Counted from the stretch's first letter, positions 8,478 to 17,510 are shown. The stretch is 64,000 nt of DNA from Candidatus Tectimicrobiota bacterium (GCA_016192455.1 JACPUC010000007.1:226818-290817); one strand, 5' to 3'. The notes: generated from the letters alone by a model not told the origin. Numbers and translations: made by a program.

Positions 8478-10877
8478 CTAGATCGACACCAACACCTCCA
8501 GGAGCCGATCGACGATGCTGAGGAGACGGGCCGCGGCCTCGAAGGAACGCTGGTACTTGATGAGCGACAGGAACTCATCCTCCAGGGAGACCCCGGCAAC
8601 CTCCTCGCGCCTCTGTTCCAGGTGCTCGACGATCCCCTGCCGAAACGTCAGGTCCTGGGTGATCCCCCGCGCCGCCGCCCCGATGCCGCCGACGAGCGCG
8701 CCGTAGGCCTCATGGAGCGTCGAGGCGCCGTCGTTCATCGACCGCGCCATGGTAAGCGCGCCGATCTCCAGGGCCACCGCGTTGTCTCCGGCGGCATTCG
8801 GGCGCCCGGCGGCCGCGATCGCCAACGCATTGGCGAGGAGCGTGTCGTTCATTGCCAGGTGGGCGGCGGCGTCACGCACGGTCTCGATGGCGAAGGCGTC
8901 GCCGGCCCGCGGACCGCTCGTCGCGAGGTCGCTGGTCCAGGTGCTGCCGGGGGCCAAGGCCGCCGCTGTCGCACCGGCAAAACCGAGCACCTGCGCGGCC
9001 GTGGAGGAGGCATTCTGGAAGCTCACGGTCAACGAGCTCGTATTACCGCCGTTGTTGGTGATGGCGAACCGCTGCGTCGCCGCGTTGAACGTCACGCCGT
9101 AGGTATCATCGCTGCCATTGGCGGCTTCGAGCTGCGTCTGGAGGTGCGTGGCGAGTTCGCTGCCGGTGTAGACGCCGGCCTGGAGCGTGATGGTGGTCGC
9201 ACCCGCTCCCGCATCGACGACAAGCTGATCATTCACGCCGCTCACGATGGTGAAGACATCGGCGCGCGAAGCGATGACCGTGCTGATGCCCGCGAAGCTG
9301 ATGACCCCGCCGGACGTGTACGTCTGGTTCGGCGTGCCGACGAGGGCATCCGCGGAGCCGCTCGTGCTGAGCACGCTGAAGAGCGCCTCCTCGCGGCGCG
9401 CACTGTTTGAGGTGATGCTGGCCGCCGCGCTGGGGGCGCTGGTGAAACCGAACGTCTCATCGGCCGTTCCCTGCGCGGGATCGAGCGTGAGGTTGATGCC
9501 GCCGCCCGTTTCGGTGATCGTGAAGGTGCCGGCGGCGGCATCGTAGGCCACCTGGTAGGTGCCGTTGAGCGTTGCGCTGGCGTTGAGCTGGGTCTGCAGG
9601 TCCGCGGCCAACGCCACGCCGGTCCGCCCGTTCAGGTTGGCGCCGAGCGTGATGGTGTCGGCGGCGCTGCTGCCGCCGCTCTCCACCACGCGCAGGGTAT
9701 CGTTCACGCCGCTGGCGATGACGAAGCCGAAGCGCACCTCGTAGCTCTCGCCGGTGACCGCGGAGCGGCTGCTGATGCGGCTGGCCACGACGCCGGCGCC
9801 GGCGGGGTTCGCATTGCCCGAGGCGCTCCTGGCAACCACGGAGAGGGTGCTTGGATCAGCGACGATGCCGTCAACGGGGGTGAGGGACTCGAAGAACGTC
9901 GTCCCGGTCGTCCCATCGAGGCCGTACCCCAGCACGTGCTCGCCGTTCACCCTGGCGATGAGGGACGCGGCGAGATCGTTCAAGGTCGCCTTGTAGCTCG
10001 GGATGAGGCTGTCGCGCACCTCGAGGTAGCCGCCCACGTCTCCCCCGGTGATCTCACTCGTGATGAGGCCGACGAGGCCGTTGGAGTCGTTGAGGTTCAC
10101 ATCCTGCACCAGGAGCGTCCCGGCGGCGCGGTCCGAGCGGCTCAAGCTCCCCGCCGCCCCTCCCGTCACCAGGGGCCTGCTGTTGCCGATGAGGATATTG
10201 ATGTTGCCGGAGCCGTCCTCGAAGGTGGTGATGTTCACCAGCCCGGCCAGCTCGCGCACGCGCGTATCGCGCTCGTCGCGCAGGCTGGCAGCCTGGCCGT
10301 TCACTTCTTGGGTAACGATCTCGCCATTGAGCCGGGCGATCTGCTGGGCCAGCCGATTGACCTCGGTGACCGCGGCTGCCACGGCGTTGTTCGCGGCGCG
10401 CTGGATGTCGGTGAGCGTCTCGTAACTGGTGCGAAACTGCGCCGCCACGCGCATGCCCTGCTGCTGCACGTTGGTCCGCGCTCCGTAGTTCCCCGGCGCC
10501 GCGGCCAGCTCCTGGAAGGCGTTGAAGAAATCGCTCAGCGCCTGCCCGATCCCCGCCGCCCCCGACTCGTTCACCAGCGCCTCGATGCGGTTCAAGAGGC
10601 CCTGCATCGTCTCGGCCCGCCCTTTCTGTCCGAGGGCCGCCTCGAGCTGCGCGTTGAGCGACTGGTCATAGAGCCGGCGCACCTCCGTTACCTTGACGCC
10701 GGCGCCAAGGAGGTTCCCCCCCACGGAGAGCGGGCGCGCCGCCTCAAGCTGCACCTCCTGGCGCGAGTACCCCGGCGTATGCGCATTGGCGATGTTGTTC
10801 GACGTCACCTGCAAGGCGGTCTGGTTCGCCAGGATCGACTGCCGTGCAATATCGAGTACGCTACTTAGGCCCGACAT
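8478..10877 (-). CDS. flgK: flagellar hook-associated protein 1 (FlgK), enlarged
   Basis: 799 residues, clearly longer than the ~550 of E. coli FlgK. The N-terminal rod/hook motif is typical (residues 1-40, with SNNIANAHTPGYSRQ), and the C-terminal ~70 residues (EFLSLIKYQRSFEAAARLLSIVDRLLEVLVSI) form the conserved D0 helix. The central region holds two related ~90-residue blocks (about 390-479 and 547-636), each starting GVND and ending in GF-T/A-S/G-A. They resemble the hook-IN-type beta repeats of filament-cap and hook proteins. FlgK is the first junction protein between hook and filament, and the extra domains would project outward. It is preceded by flgN (39 bp away) and followed by flgL. 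Confidence 0.95.
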   Translation of the reverse strand: MSGLSSVLDIARQSILANQTALQVTSNNIANAHTPGYSRQEVQLEAARPLSVGGNLLGAGVKVTEVRRLYDQSLNAQLEAALGQKGRAETMQGLLNRIEALVNESGAAGIGQALSDFFNAFQELAAAPGNYGARTNVQQQGMRVAAQFRTSYETLTDIQRAANNAVAAAVTEVNRLAQQIARLNGEIVTQEVNGQAASLRDERDTRVRELAGLVNITTFEDGSGNINILIGNSRPLVTGGAAGSLSRSDRAAGTLLVQDVNLNDSNGLVGLITSEITGGDVGGYLEVRDSLIPSYKATLNDLAASLIARVNGEHVLGYGLDGTTGTTFFESLTPVDGIVADPSTLSVVARSASGNANPAGAGVVASRISSRSAVTGESYEVRFGFVIASGVNDTLRVVESGGSSAADTITLGANLNGRTGVALAADLQTQLNASATLNGTYQVAYDAAAGTFTITETGGGINLTLDPAQGTADETFGFTSAPSAAASITSNSARREEALFSVLSTSGSADALVGTPNQTYTSGGVISFAGISTVIASRADVFTIVSGVNDQLVVDAGAGATTITLQAGVYTGSELATHLQTQLEAANGSDDTYGVTFNAATQRFAITNNGGNTSSLTVSFQNASSTAAQVLGFAGATAAALAPGSTWTSDLATSGPRAGDAFAIETVRDAAAHLAMNDTLLANALAIAAAGRPNAAGDNAVALEIGALTMARSMNDGASTLHEAYGALVGGIGAAARGITQDLTFRQGIVEHLEQRREEVAGVSLEDEFLSLIKYQRSFEAAARLLSIVDRLLEVLVSI
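8970..9710 (-). repeat. two related ~90-codon repeats inside flgK
   Basis: Copy one spans about 9441-9710 and copy two about 8970-9239. The encoded blocks share GVND-x-L-x-V at the start, an ADTITL/ATTITL strand, LQTQLxA in the middle, and a Y-x-V-x-(Y/F)-(D/N)-A-A-T/A-x-x-F-x-I-T strand. They are diverged at DNA level, so the duplication is old. The intervening ~67 residues differ. Confidence 0.7.
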
Positions 10878-10916
10878 GGGTGTCTGTCCTCTCCCCGCGC
10901 CCGGGGCCCCCCCTGG

Positions 10917-11444
10917 TTACATCCGACTGCGGATGAAGACCCCTGAGCGCTCGGCGCCCCCCAGCGCGCCCGACGGCCCGTACGTGGCGCCCGGTGCGCT
11001 TGCCTGCGTGAGAAGCTGCAGCGAGTCCTTGATGCTGCGAAGTGAGTAATCGATGTAGGCGCGGTTCTCGGCGATCAGCTCACGAATGCCGCCGCTGAGG
11101 GCGCGCAGGACACTCGCCCGCTCCTCCAGGGCCGCGCGGCAAGCGTCCGGCACCCAGCCGCAGAGGTCGCGCAGCGTGACACCGTGCGCCTCGCAGCCGA
11201 CCGCCGCCGCCACCTGCTCAACGAGCACCCCGCGCGTCTCCTCCAGCATGCGCAGCCGAAGCGCCACGGTCTCCTTCCGCTTGTTGCACGCTTGCAGTGC
11301 CTCCAAGGCGAAGGAGAGGTAGACCCGCTTCTCCTCCTGGAGGAGGCCAACCAGCTCTCGGAGCTCCTCCTCCTCCTCGCGCAGCAAGGCGACGAGGTCG
11401 AGGCATCTCACTTCCAGGGTCTGCTCATGATCGGTTGAGTGCAT
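10917..11444 (-). CDS. flgN: FlgN-type flagellar export chaperone
   Basis: 175 residues, almost entirely helical and coiled-coil, with the FlgN pattern: an acidic N-terminal helix (LREEEEELRELVGLLQEEKRVY), then LEALQACNKRKETVALRLRMLEETR, and a C-terminal helix LIAENRAYIDYSLRSIKDSLQLL. FlgN chaperones the hook-associated proteins FlgK and FlgL in the cytoplasm and delivers them to the export gate. Its position directly before flgK (39 bp) and 17 bp after the FlgJ-M23 gene supports the call. Sequence identity in this family is low, so the assignment rests on layout and helical pattern. Confidence 0.85.
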   Translation of the reverse strand: MHSTDHEQTLEVRCLDLVALLREEEEELRELVGLLQEEKRVYLSFALEALQACNKRKETVALRLRMLEETRGVLVEQVAAAVGCEAHGVTLRDLCGWVPDACRAALEERASVLRALSGGIRELIAENRAYIDYSLRSIKDSLQLLTQASAPGATYGPSGALGGAERSGVFIRSRM

Positions 11445-11461
11445 GGAAGATGTATCCTCGC

Positions 11462-12481
11462 TTACGCTTCACGATCCACGCCGCCACGCTCCGCACCGTC
11501 ACCCTCCAGGTAGACGAGGGGATTGACGGCCCGGCCAGCGCGGCGCATCTCGAAGTGCACATGGGGGCCGGTGGAGCGACCTGTGGAGCCTGCCTCGGCA
11601 ATGACCTCTCCCTGCGCCACCCGCGCCCCCGGCCGCACATGGTTGCTCGCATTGTGGGAGTATTGCGTCGTGTAGCCGTCGCCATGGTCGATGATGATGG
11701 TGTTCCCGTGTCCCGGCTGCGCGCCGCTGAAGACGACGGTCCCGGCCTTGGCGGCGCGCACGCGCGCGCCCTCGGGCGCCGCGAGATCGACCCCTTGATG
11801 GAACGCCAGCTTCGCCGTGTAGGGATCGTGGCGGACACCGAAGGCGGAGCTGATGGTGCCCTGCACGGGCAGGCGGTAACTCTGCGGCGGCGGGCTCACC
11901 TCGCCCGCGGCGGCTGGGGAGTGCGGCTCGTACGGCGGTTCCCCGGCCTCGCCCGCCGAGACTCCCTGTGGCGGCTCGGTCCAGGGCTCGGCTGGGAGGC
12001 CGGCCGGCGGCAGGGCGCCGCTGGCATGCTGGCGTGGCGCCGCGGCCCGGGACCCCTGCTGGAGCTGCTGCAGGAGGCGCTCTCCCAGCCCGAGACCGCC
12101 TTGCTTCGCCACCTCGGTGGCAACTTCCTGATCGAGGAGCGACTCGTAGATTTCCATCGACTGCCCCTGGCCGAAGAGGCTGCTGCGCTCGATCGTGGCG
12201 CGCATCTGCTGCAGCATGAAGTGGACGAAGAGCGCCTCGAACTTGTGGACCGCCTCGCGCAGCTCGGCGTCGTCCCCGCCTCCCTCCCGCCTTTGCAGTG
12301 CCTCGCTGAGATTGCGGCTGATCTCGTCGCCGCGGCTCGCGTCGAGCTGCTGCGCGAGGCCCCGCAGGTCGAACGAGCCGTTCTCCATGGTGGCAAGGTT
12401 TGCCACGCCTCCGCCTCCAGCCGCCGCCGGATCGCGGGGCCAGGCGCCGGGGTATGCCGCGCTTGCCTCGATGCGCGTCAT
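11462..12481 (-). CDS. flgJ: FlgJ rod-binding domain fused to M23 (LytM-type) peptidase
   Basis: 339 residues. Residues ~70-140 form the FlgJ N-terminal rod-cap domain (AVHKFEALFVHFMLQQMRAT, then IYESLLDQEVATEVAKQGGLGLGERL). After a Pro/Ala-rich linker, residues ~200-325 form a zinc metallopeptidase M23 domain with ligands H228 and D232 (HQGVDLAAPEG), H276 and H309 in the HVHF motif. In enterobacteria FlgJ carries a glucosaminidase domain instead, which cuts glycan strands. An M23 domain would cut peptide cross-links so that the rod can pass through the peptidoglycan. The gene follows flgI by 57 bp. No signal peptide is visible, as expected for export by the flagellar secretion system. Confidence 0.92.
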   Translation of the reverse strand: MTRIEASAAYPGAWPRDPAAAGGGGVANLATMENGSFDLRGLAQQLDASRGDEISRNLSEALQRREGGGDDAELREAVHKFEALFVHFMLQQMRATIERSSLFGQGQSMEIYESLLDQEVATEVAKQGGLGLGERLLQQLQQGSRAAAPRQHASGALPPAGLPAEPWTEPPQGVSAGEAGEPPYEPHSPAAAGEVSPPPQSYRLPVQGTISSAFGVRHDPYTAKLAFHQGVDLAAPEGARVRAAKAGTVVFSGAQPGHGNTIIIDHGDGYTTQYSHNASNHVRPGARVAQGEVIAEAGSTGRSTGPHVHFEMRRAGRAVNPLVYLEGDGAERGGVDREA

Positions 12482-12538
12482 GCGAACGTCGCCTCCCTGC
12501 CTCGTGGCGCCGGCCTCAGGCGCTCCGCCGCACCTGCG

Positions 12539-13795
12539 CTAGAGGACTTCGAGCTCGGCCTGCAGCGCCCCTGCGGCCCGAATCGCCTGGAAGACCGCGA
12601 TCAAGTCGCGCGGCGTGACGCCGATGGCATTGAGCGCCTGCACAACCTCCGCGATAGTGACGCCGCGCGGCACCACCAAGAGGCGGGCATCCTGCTCTTT
12701 CACCTCGATCTGGGTATCGGGTTTCACCTCGGTGGTCCCTTGCGAGAAGGGCAGCGGCTGCGACACCCGCGGCTGTTCCTTGATCTGGATGCTCAGGTTG
12801 CCGTGCGACACCGCCACGGTGGAGACGCGCACGTGCTCGCCCAGGACGACGGTGCCGGTGCGCTCATCGAGGATCACCCGCGCCCGCGAGTCGGGATCGC
12901 CCTCCAGCGCCTCGAGCTCGGCCAGGGTGCGGACGAGATCGCTGCGCATCGGCTCGGAGAGCGCCACCGTGATGGTCCCTGCATCGGCCGGCTGGGCCAC
13001 CTCACCCTTGAAGCGCCGGTTGATGCTGCGGGCGATGCGGTCGGCCGTCGTGAAGTCGGGATCCCGCAGAGTCATCGTGATGGCGCGGCGCTCCGTGAAC
13101 CCCACGCCGACCTCACGCTCGACGATGCCGCCTTGGGGAATCGTCGCCACGGTCGGATGATTCTTCGTTGCGGTGGCGCCCTGGCCACCGAAGGCGAAAC
13201 CGCCGCCGATCGACAGCGGCCCCTGCGCCAGGACGTAGACGTTCCCATCGTGGCCGCGCAGCGGCGTTACCAGGAGGGTGCCTCCTTGCAGGCTCGTGGC
13301 GTTGCCGATGGAGGAGACCAGCACGTCAAGGCGCGTTCCCGCCTTGGCGAACGGCTGCAGCTTTGCGGTGACGATGACCGCGGCCACGTTGTCGGTGCGG
13401 ATCAGGTTCGGATCGATGCTCACGCCTTGGCGCTGCAGCATGTTCGCGAGCGTCTGGAACGTGAAGCCGGTGCTTCGGTCATCGCCGGTGCCGTTCAAGC
13501 CGATGACGAGGCCGAAGCCGTTAAGCTGGTTCAGCCGCACCCCCTGGATGTCCACGAGGTCCTTCAAGCGCGCCGCCCAGGCCCCCCTCCCTCCCAGGAG
13601 AACGAGCATGAGGAGGAGCGCGGTGCAGGCAGCCACACCTGGGCGCAGCGGCAGGTGAAGGAAGGCCGCCGACGCCCTGCGTCGCCGCTGCGTCGCCGGC
13701 GGCAGCGACCGCGTTGCGCGCGGCGGCTCCGCGGCGGGGCCCGCTCCGCGAGTCCCAGCGTCGTTAGAACGGCCAGATCTTATCGAAGAGCACAT
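12539..13795 (-). CDS. flgI: flagellar P-ring protein FlgI
   Basis: Up to 418 residues. The mature protein is canonical FlgI: RLKDLVDIQGVRLNQLNGFGLVIGLNGTGD, then FTFQTLANMLQRQGV and a C-terminal VQALNAIGVTPRDLIAVFQAIRAAGALQAELEVL. A Sec signal peptide (ACTALLLMLVLLGGRGAWA) precedes it, consistent with assembly of the periplasmic P ring around the rod. The start is uncertain. The ATG at 13795 gives a 32-bp overlap with flgH and a long Arg/Pro-rich leader. A GTG at 13636 would give a compact signal peptide but has no obvious ribosome binding site. The order flgA-flgH-flgI-flgJ is conserved. Confidence 0.93.
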   Translation of the reverse strand: MCSSIRSGRSNDAGTRGAGPAAEPPRATRSLPPATQRRRRASAAFLHLPLRPGVAACTALLLMLVLLGGRGAWAARLKDLVDIQGVRLNQLNGFGLVIGLNGTGDDRSTGFTFQTLANMLQRQGVSIDPNLIRTDNVAAVIVTAKLQPFAKAGTRLDVLVSSIGNATSLQGGTLLVTPLRGHDGNVYVLAQGPLSIGGGFAFGGQGATATKNHPTVATIPQGGIVEREVGVGFTERRAITMTLRDPDFTTADRIARSINRRFKGEVAQPADAGTITVALSEPMRSDLVRTLAELEALEGDPDSRARVILDERTGTVVLGEHVRVSTVAVSHGNLSIQIKEQPRVSQPLPFSQGTTEVKPDTQIEVKEQDARLLVVPRGVTIAEVVQALNAIGVTPRDLIAVFQAIRAAGALQAELEVL

Positions 13796-14588
13796 GCAGG
13801 AACCCCGGCTTCTGCTTGTCCGCTAGGAGACCCGCACCCGAGTAAGTGATGCGGGCATCGGCGATGGAGGTGGAGAGGATGCTGTTATCCGTCAGGACGT
13901 CCTCCGGGCGCACCATCCCACTCAGCATGATGTACTGCGTCTCCTGGTTGACGGTGATCTCGCGGTATCCCTCGATATAGAGGTTCCCGTTCGGGAGCAC
14001 GCGGCGCACCGTGGCGCTGATCGTCGCCGTCAAGTTGTCGGTGCGCGAGGTGGCGCCGTCGCCCTCGAAGTCATTTTCCGTCTGGGCGCCGAGGAGCTCC
14101 TGCGCGGAAAGGTTGCGGTTCTTGCGCCGCAGCGACTCCATGAGGCCGAAGAGATGCGCCACCTGCAACGACTGCGAGGATTTCCGGCTGAGGTTCGTGC
14201 TGGCGCTCTTCGAGGCGCTGGAGGTCTCCACGATGCGCACCCTCAGGACATCCCCCACCCGGCGCGCCCGGATGTCTTCGAAAAGCACCGAGGTGCGGTT
14301 CTCGCCCCGCCAGAGCGACCCTTCGCTCGCCGCCGGCTGGGCGGGAGGCGCTTCTTGCGACATGACGAGGGGCGCCGGCCGCGGCAGGGCAGCCTCATTC
14401 AGACCGCTCGTGAGACAGCCGGACGTGCCCACGAGGAGCGCCAGGAGGAGTCCGAGGAGCAACGCCGAGCGCGGGGCTCGATCAAAGGCCGCAGGCAGTC
14501 GTCCCGGGCCGGCCGGCGTGCCCAGGCTCCGCCGCCGCAATCGGCGCCACCGGCGCTGGAGCTCCGCGTTGAGTGGTCTTGTGTCCAT
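13764..14588 (-). CDS. flgH: flagellar L-ring lipoprotein FlgH
   Basis: 274 residues. After a long basic N region, the hydrophobic segment ALLLGLLLALLVGTSGC ends in a lipobox-like Cys at residue 58. This marks an outer-membrane lipoprotein, as expected of the L ring. The FlgH core is clear: SLWRGENRTSVLFEDIRARRVGDVLRVRIVE, then ISATVRRVLPNGNLYIEGYREITVN, ending in the conserved ISGMVRPEDV-like block (here LSGMVRPEDVLTDNSILSTSIADARITYSG). The ~40-residue N region is unusually long, so translation may start further in at a non-ATG codon. It lies 6 bp after flgA and overlaps the longest flgI frame. Confidence 0.94.
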   Translation of the reverse strand: MDTRPLNAELQRRWRRLRRRSLGTPAGPGRLPAAFDRAPRSALLLGLLLALLVGTSGCLTSGLNEAALPRPAPLVMSQEAPPAQPAASEGSLWRGENRTSVLFEDIRARRVGDVLRVRIVETSSASKSASTNLSRKSSQSLQVAHLFGLMESLRRKNRNLSAQELLGAQTENDFEGDGATSRTDNLTATISATVRRVLPNGNLYIEGYREITVNQETQYIMLSGMVRPEDVLTDNSILSTSIADARITYSGAGLLADKQKPGFLHVLFDKIWPF

Positions 14589-14594
14589 GCTGGG

Positions 14595-15713
14595 CTAGAA
14601 CTCCACAACCACGGTCTTGGCATCGAGGACCTTGCCGATGACCTCGCGCTGCGAGCTGAGATTCACCGTGCGCACCTGTTCGCCGCGACGCGCATCGCCG
14701 AGCACCTTGCCGCGGGTGCGGACGGTTAACCCCGGCTTCTGGGCCAGGAGCGTCACGAGGTCGCCCCGACGCACCAGCGGCGGCACCTCGAGCATGTCGC
14801 GCCGTAGGATGACGAAGCTGCTGAGGGGTCGTTTGGCCTGCTGGCCGATGACCTCCTGGGGATCGTTGAAGACGCCGTTGGGCAGCGCGGCAAGATCAGC
14901 CTGCTCCACCCGCAGCATCTCCGCCCCGACGATCTCGCCCCGTTGCAGCGGCCGCAGCAAACGGACGACCTTGGCGCGCACGGTGATGGCGAGATTGACG
15001 TTGAAGCGCTTCACCGCCACACCATCGACAAGGGTGGCGACGGTGAGGGTGGTGGGCCCGCGGAAATCCTCCAGACCGCTCGCCGCGATCCGCAGCTCCA
15101 CCTCGCCGTCCGGCAGGAGGATGGGCGTCGGCGCCGAAATCGGTCCGATCTCCACCTGCTCGGGTGCCCAGGGTATGGTGCGACGCAGAAAATCGCGCAC
15201 GGCCTGTTCAAGGTCGTTCTGCTCGATCGTGGTGTAAGCCCGCAGCACCTCGATGTGCTCGGGAACCTCGAGGCTCGTGCTGTCCAGGGGGAAGCCGGCG
15301 CCGCGCAGGCGTGCCTCAACCTGCCTGCCATCGAAGCGCCGCGTCTGCCCCGGCAACGGCGCCTGGCCAAGTACTAAGCTCTGCCAGCGCTCGGCGCGCG
15401 CCGGCGTGCCCGCCTCGATCTGCGCCACATCGCCAAGGCGCACCTGATCACCCATCACGATGGCCGCTGCATTGACGGTGATCTTTGCCGCGGCCGTCGG
15501 CGCGGCCTGCGGCGCGGAGGGCGGCGCGATGGCAGCGCGGAGCGGCGGTGGCGGGGCGGGGCTCGGCGCGCCCGCCACCTCGCCGGCCGAGGCAGGGGCG
15601 GGCAGCAGCGCGAGGCCCAGGAACGCCGCCAGGGCGATCAGGGCGCCGAGGCGCAGGCGGCGCGGCTCCTTCCCGGCGGTCGCGTGCAGTTCGAGTGCGT
15701 GCATAGGCTTCAT
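14595..15713 (-). CDS. flgA: flagella basal body P-ring formation protein FlgA
   Basis: 372 residues, longer than the 219 of E. coli because of an extended N-terminal part. Residues ~22-43 are a Sec signal peptide (LIALAAFLGLALLPAPASA). The SAF-type domain begins near residue 260 (LRPLQRGEIVGAEMLRVEQADLAALPNGVFNDPQEVIGQQAKRPL). The C-terminal beta domain reads VRRGDLVTLLAQKPGLTVRTRGKVLGDARRGEQVRTVNLSSQREVIGKVL. FlgA is the periplasmic chaperone that promotes P-ring assembly of FlgI. It sits between flgG and flgH in the rod-ring operon. Confidence 0.95.
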   Translation of the reverse strand: MKPMHALELHATAGKEPRRLRLGALIALAAFLGLALLPAPASAGEVAGAPSPAPPPPLRAAIAPPSAPQAAPTAAAKITVNAAAIVMGDQVRLGDVAQIEAGTPARAERWQSLVLGQAPLPGQTRRFDGRQVEARLRGAGFPLDSTSLEVPEHIEVLRAYTTIEQNDLEQAVRDFLRRTIPWAPEQVEIGPISAPTPILLPDGEVELRIAASGLEDFRGPTTLTVATLVDGVAVKRFNVNLAITVRAKVVRLLRPLQRGEIVGAEMLRVEQADLAALPNGVFNDPQEVIGQQAKRPLSSFVILRRDMLEVPPLVRRGDLVTLLAQKPGLTVRTRGKVLGDARRGEQVRTVNLSSQREVIGKVLDAKTVVVEF

Positions 15714-15754
15714 CCCTTAGACGCCCGGCCCGAAGCATGGCGGGACTGCACCGG

Positions 15755-16537
15755 CTAGGTGCGGTTGCTGTACTGCAGCATCTCATCCGCCACGCGGATG
15801 ACGCGGGCGTTGAGCTCGTAGGCGCGCTGCGCCGAGATCATGCTGACGAGCTCCTCCGCGATGTTGACGTTGGAGTTCTCCAGGAACCCCTGGGCGACCG
15901 TCCCCAAGCCGTTGTTCCCCGGCGTCCCATTGACGGGCTGGCCGGAAGCCTCGCTCTGCTTATAGAGGTTGCGCCCCAGCGACAGGAGCCCAGCCGGGTT
16001 GAGGAAGGAGACGAGGGTGATCTTGCCGATCTCGGTGGGGCTGATCTGCCCGGCCTGGATGACGGAGACCGTGCCATCAGGACCGATGGCGACCTGGACG
16101 GCGTCGCCAGGGATCGTCAGCTCGGGCTGCAGGAGATAGCCGTCCGAGTTCACGATGCGCCCCTGCGAGTCACGCTTGAAGGCCCCGGAGCGGGAGTAAG
16201 CGACATCGCCGCCCGGTTGCAGAATCTGGAAGAAGCCGCGCCCCTCGATCGCCAGGTCGAGCTCATTCTTCGTCTGCATGAAATCACCCTGGCTGAAGAG
16301 CTTCTGCGTGGCCACCGGACGTGTCCCCTGCCCCACCTGGATGCCGGTCGGCACCTGGGTGTCGCTCGAGGACGCGGTGCCGACGGCCCGCTCGGTCTGG
16401 TAGAGGAGGTCCTGGAAATCGCCGCGCACCCGCTTGAACCCCGTGGTGTTCACGTTCGCCAGGTTGTTCGCGATGATATCCACCCGAAGTTGCTGGGCTT
16501 CGACGCCCGTGGCAGCGCTGAAGAGAGCTCGAATCAT
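15755..16537 (-). CDS. flgG: flagellar distal rod protein FlgG
   Basis: 260 residues, the standard FlgG length. The N-terminal axial motif is intact (MIRALFSAATGVEAQQLRVDIIANNLANVNTTGFKR), and the C terminus matches FlgG (SNVNIAEELVSMISAQRAYELNARVIRVADEMLQYSN). FlgG forms the distal rod that crosses the peptidoglycan and outer-membrane rings. It is exported through the type III apparatus and so has no signal peptide. It starts 15 bp after the flgF stop, in the usual flgF-flgG order. Confidence 0.97.
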   Translation of the reverse strand: MIRALFSAATGVEAQQLRVDIIANNLANVNTTGFKRVRGDFQDLLYQTERAVGTASSSDTQVPTGIQVGQGTRPVATQKLFSQGDFMQTKNELDLAIEGRGFFQILQPGGDVAYSRSGAFKRDSQGRIVNSDGYLLQPELTIPGDAVQVAIGPDGTVSVIQAGQISPTEIGKITLVSFLNPAGLLSLGRNLYKQSEASGQPVNGTPGNNGLGTVAQGFLENSNVNIAEELVSMISAQRAYELNARVIRVADEMLQYSNRT

Positions 16538-16551
16538 CTGCTCACACCTCC

Positions 16552-17316
16552 CTAGCCGACCTTGCCGACCTCGTTGACGGTGCCCGAGGTGATGCCGTTG
16601 TTGCCGAGGATTTGCTGAATGCTCTTCTGGTACGTCTCGTAGGCCCGCTGGTACTCAATGAGGCGCACCATGCCCTGGATGGCATTGACATTGGAGCGCT
16701 CCAGGTAGCCCTGGTGCACGGTGATCCCCTTGGCTTTCTGCGTCGCGCGCTGGCTGGCGGGGAGGTAAAAGCCGTAGCTGGATTTGGCGGCTTGGTTGGG
16801 CTGGTTCAGGCTCACGAGCGCCAGTTTGGCGCGCTCCTCGCCATCCACCCGCAGGCGCCCATCGCGGTCGACGCTGATCTTGCTCCCGTTCACCGCCACG
16901 GGGCCGGAATCGCTCAGGAGTGGAAATCCCTCCTGGGTCACGATCTGACCTTGCTCATTGAGGCGGAAATTTCCGCCGCGGGTGTACTGCACCCCTTTCG
17001 GCGTCTGCACCGAGAAGAACCCTTCGCCTTGCAGGGCGAGGTCGAAGGCATTGCCCGTCTGCATCAGGGCGCCCTGGGAAAAGTCGATGAGCATCCTCGA
17101 GAAGCGCACGATCGTGGCCCGGTCGTTCCAGACTGCGCTCTGGGCGGCCTCGGGGCTGGCATCCGCCCGAACCGCGTCGCTGACGTAGAGGTCGAAGAGC
17201 GGGCGCTCCTCTTTGAAGGCGATGGTGTTCACATTGGCAAGATTGTGCGCCAGGATTTCCAGGTTGACCTCCTGGGCCATGCTGCCTGAGACTAAGGCGT
17301 AGAGACCTGTATCCAC
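16552..17316 (-). CDS. flgF: flagellar proximal rod protein FlgF
   Basis: 254 residues from a GTG at 17316, chosen because GGGAG lies 8 bases upstream and because the protein then begins at the conserved FlgF/FlgG start (VDTGLYALVSGSMAQEVNLEILAHNLANVNTIAF). The frame is open much further upstream, but that part is Arg/Pro-rich and lacks family features. The C terminus (SNVNAIQGMVRLIEYQRAYETYQKSIQQILGNNGITSGTVNEVG) is the axial-protein helix. It is the first gene of the rod-ring operon. A good sigma54 promoter match lies ~180 bp upstream (17495-17510). Confidence 0.93.
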   Translation of the reverse strand: MDTGLYALVSGSMAQEVNLEILAHNLANVNTIAFKEERPLFDLYVSDAVRADASPEAAQSAVWNDRATIVRFSRMLIDFSQGALMQTGNAFDLALQGEGFFSVQTPKGVQYTRGGNFRLNEQGQIVTQEGFPLLSDSGPVAVNGSKISVDRDGRLRVDGEERAKLALVSLNQPNQAAKSSYGFYLPASQRATQKAKGITVHQGYLERSNVNAIQGMVRLIEYQRAYETYQKSIQQILGNNGITSGTVNEVGKVG

Positions 17317-17494
17317 CCAAGGTTCTCCCACCGCTGGAGGCCGGTCGTCGTATCGCGGGGCACGCGCCCCACTCGTCAGCCCCAAGCCGGCAACACGCTC
17401 CACGATGTGCAGCGAACGGACGACGTGGAGGACCCTGGTAGGGTGTGGCCGGTGGCCCTGCGCGGGGCGCGTCCCTCTTCTCCTCGGAGCGGGT

Positions 17495-17510
17495 TGCAAG
17501 GCAGGTGCCA
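17495..17510 (-). promoter_or_regulatory. sigma54 promoter for flgF operon
   Basis: The minus strand reads TGGCACCTGCCTTGCA. Against the consensus TGGCACG-N4-TTGCW it has one mismatch, and the GG-N10-GC spacing is exact. Transcription would start about 12 bases downstream, leaving a ~170-base leader before the flgF GTG. The activator is probably FleR, encoded in this window, or an unseen FlrA-type protein. Confidence 0.75.

Noticed and set aside
11297..13849. 850-codon plus-strand open frame
   Set aside because: Antisense to flgJ-M23 and flgI, both clearly coding; no domain or ribosome binding site support.
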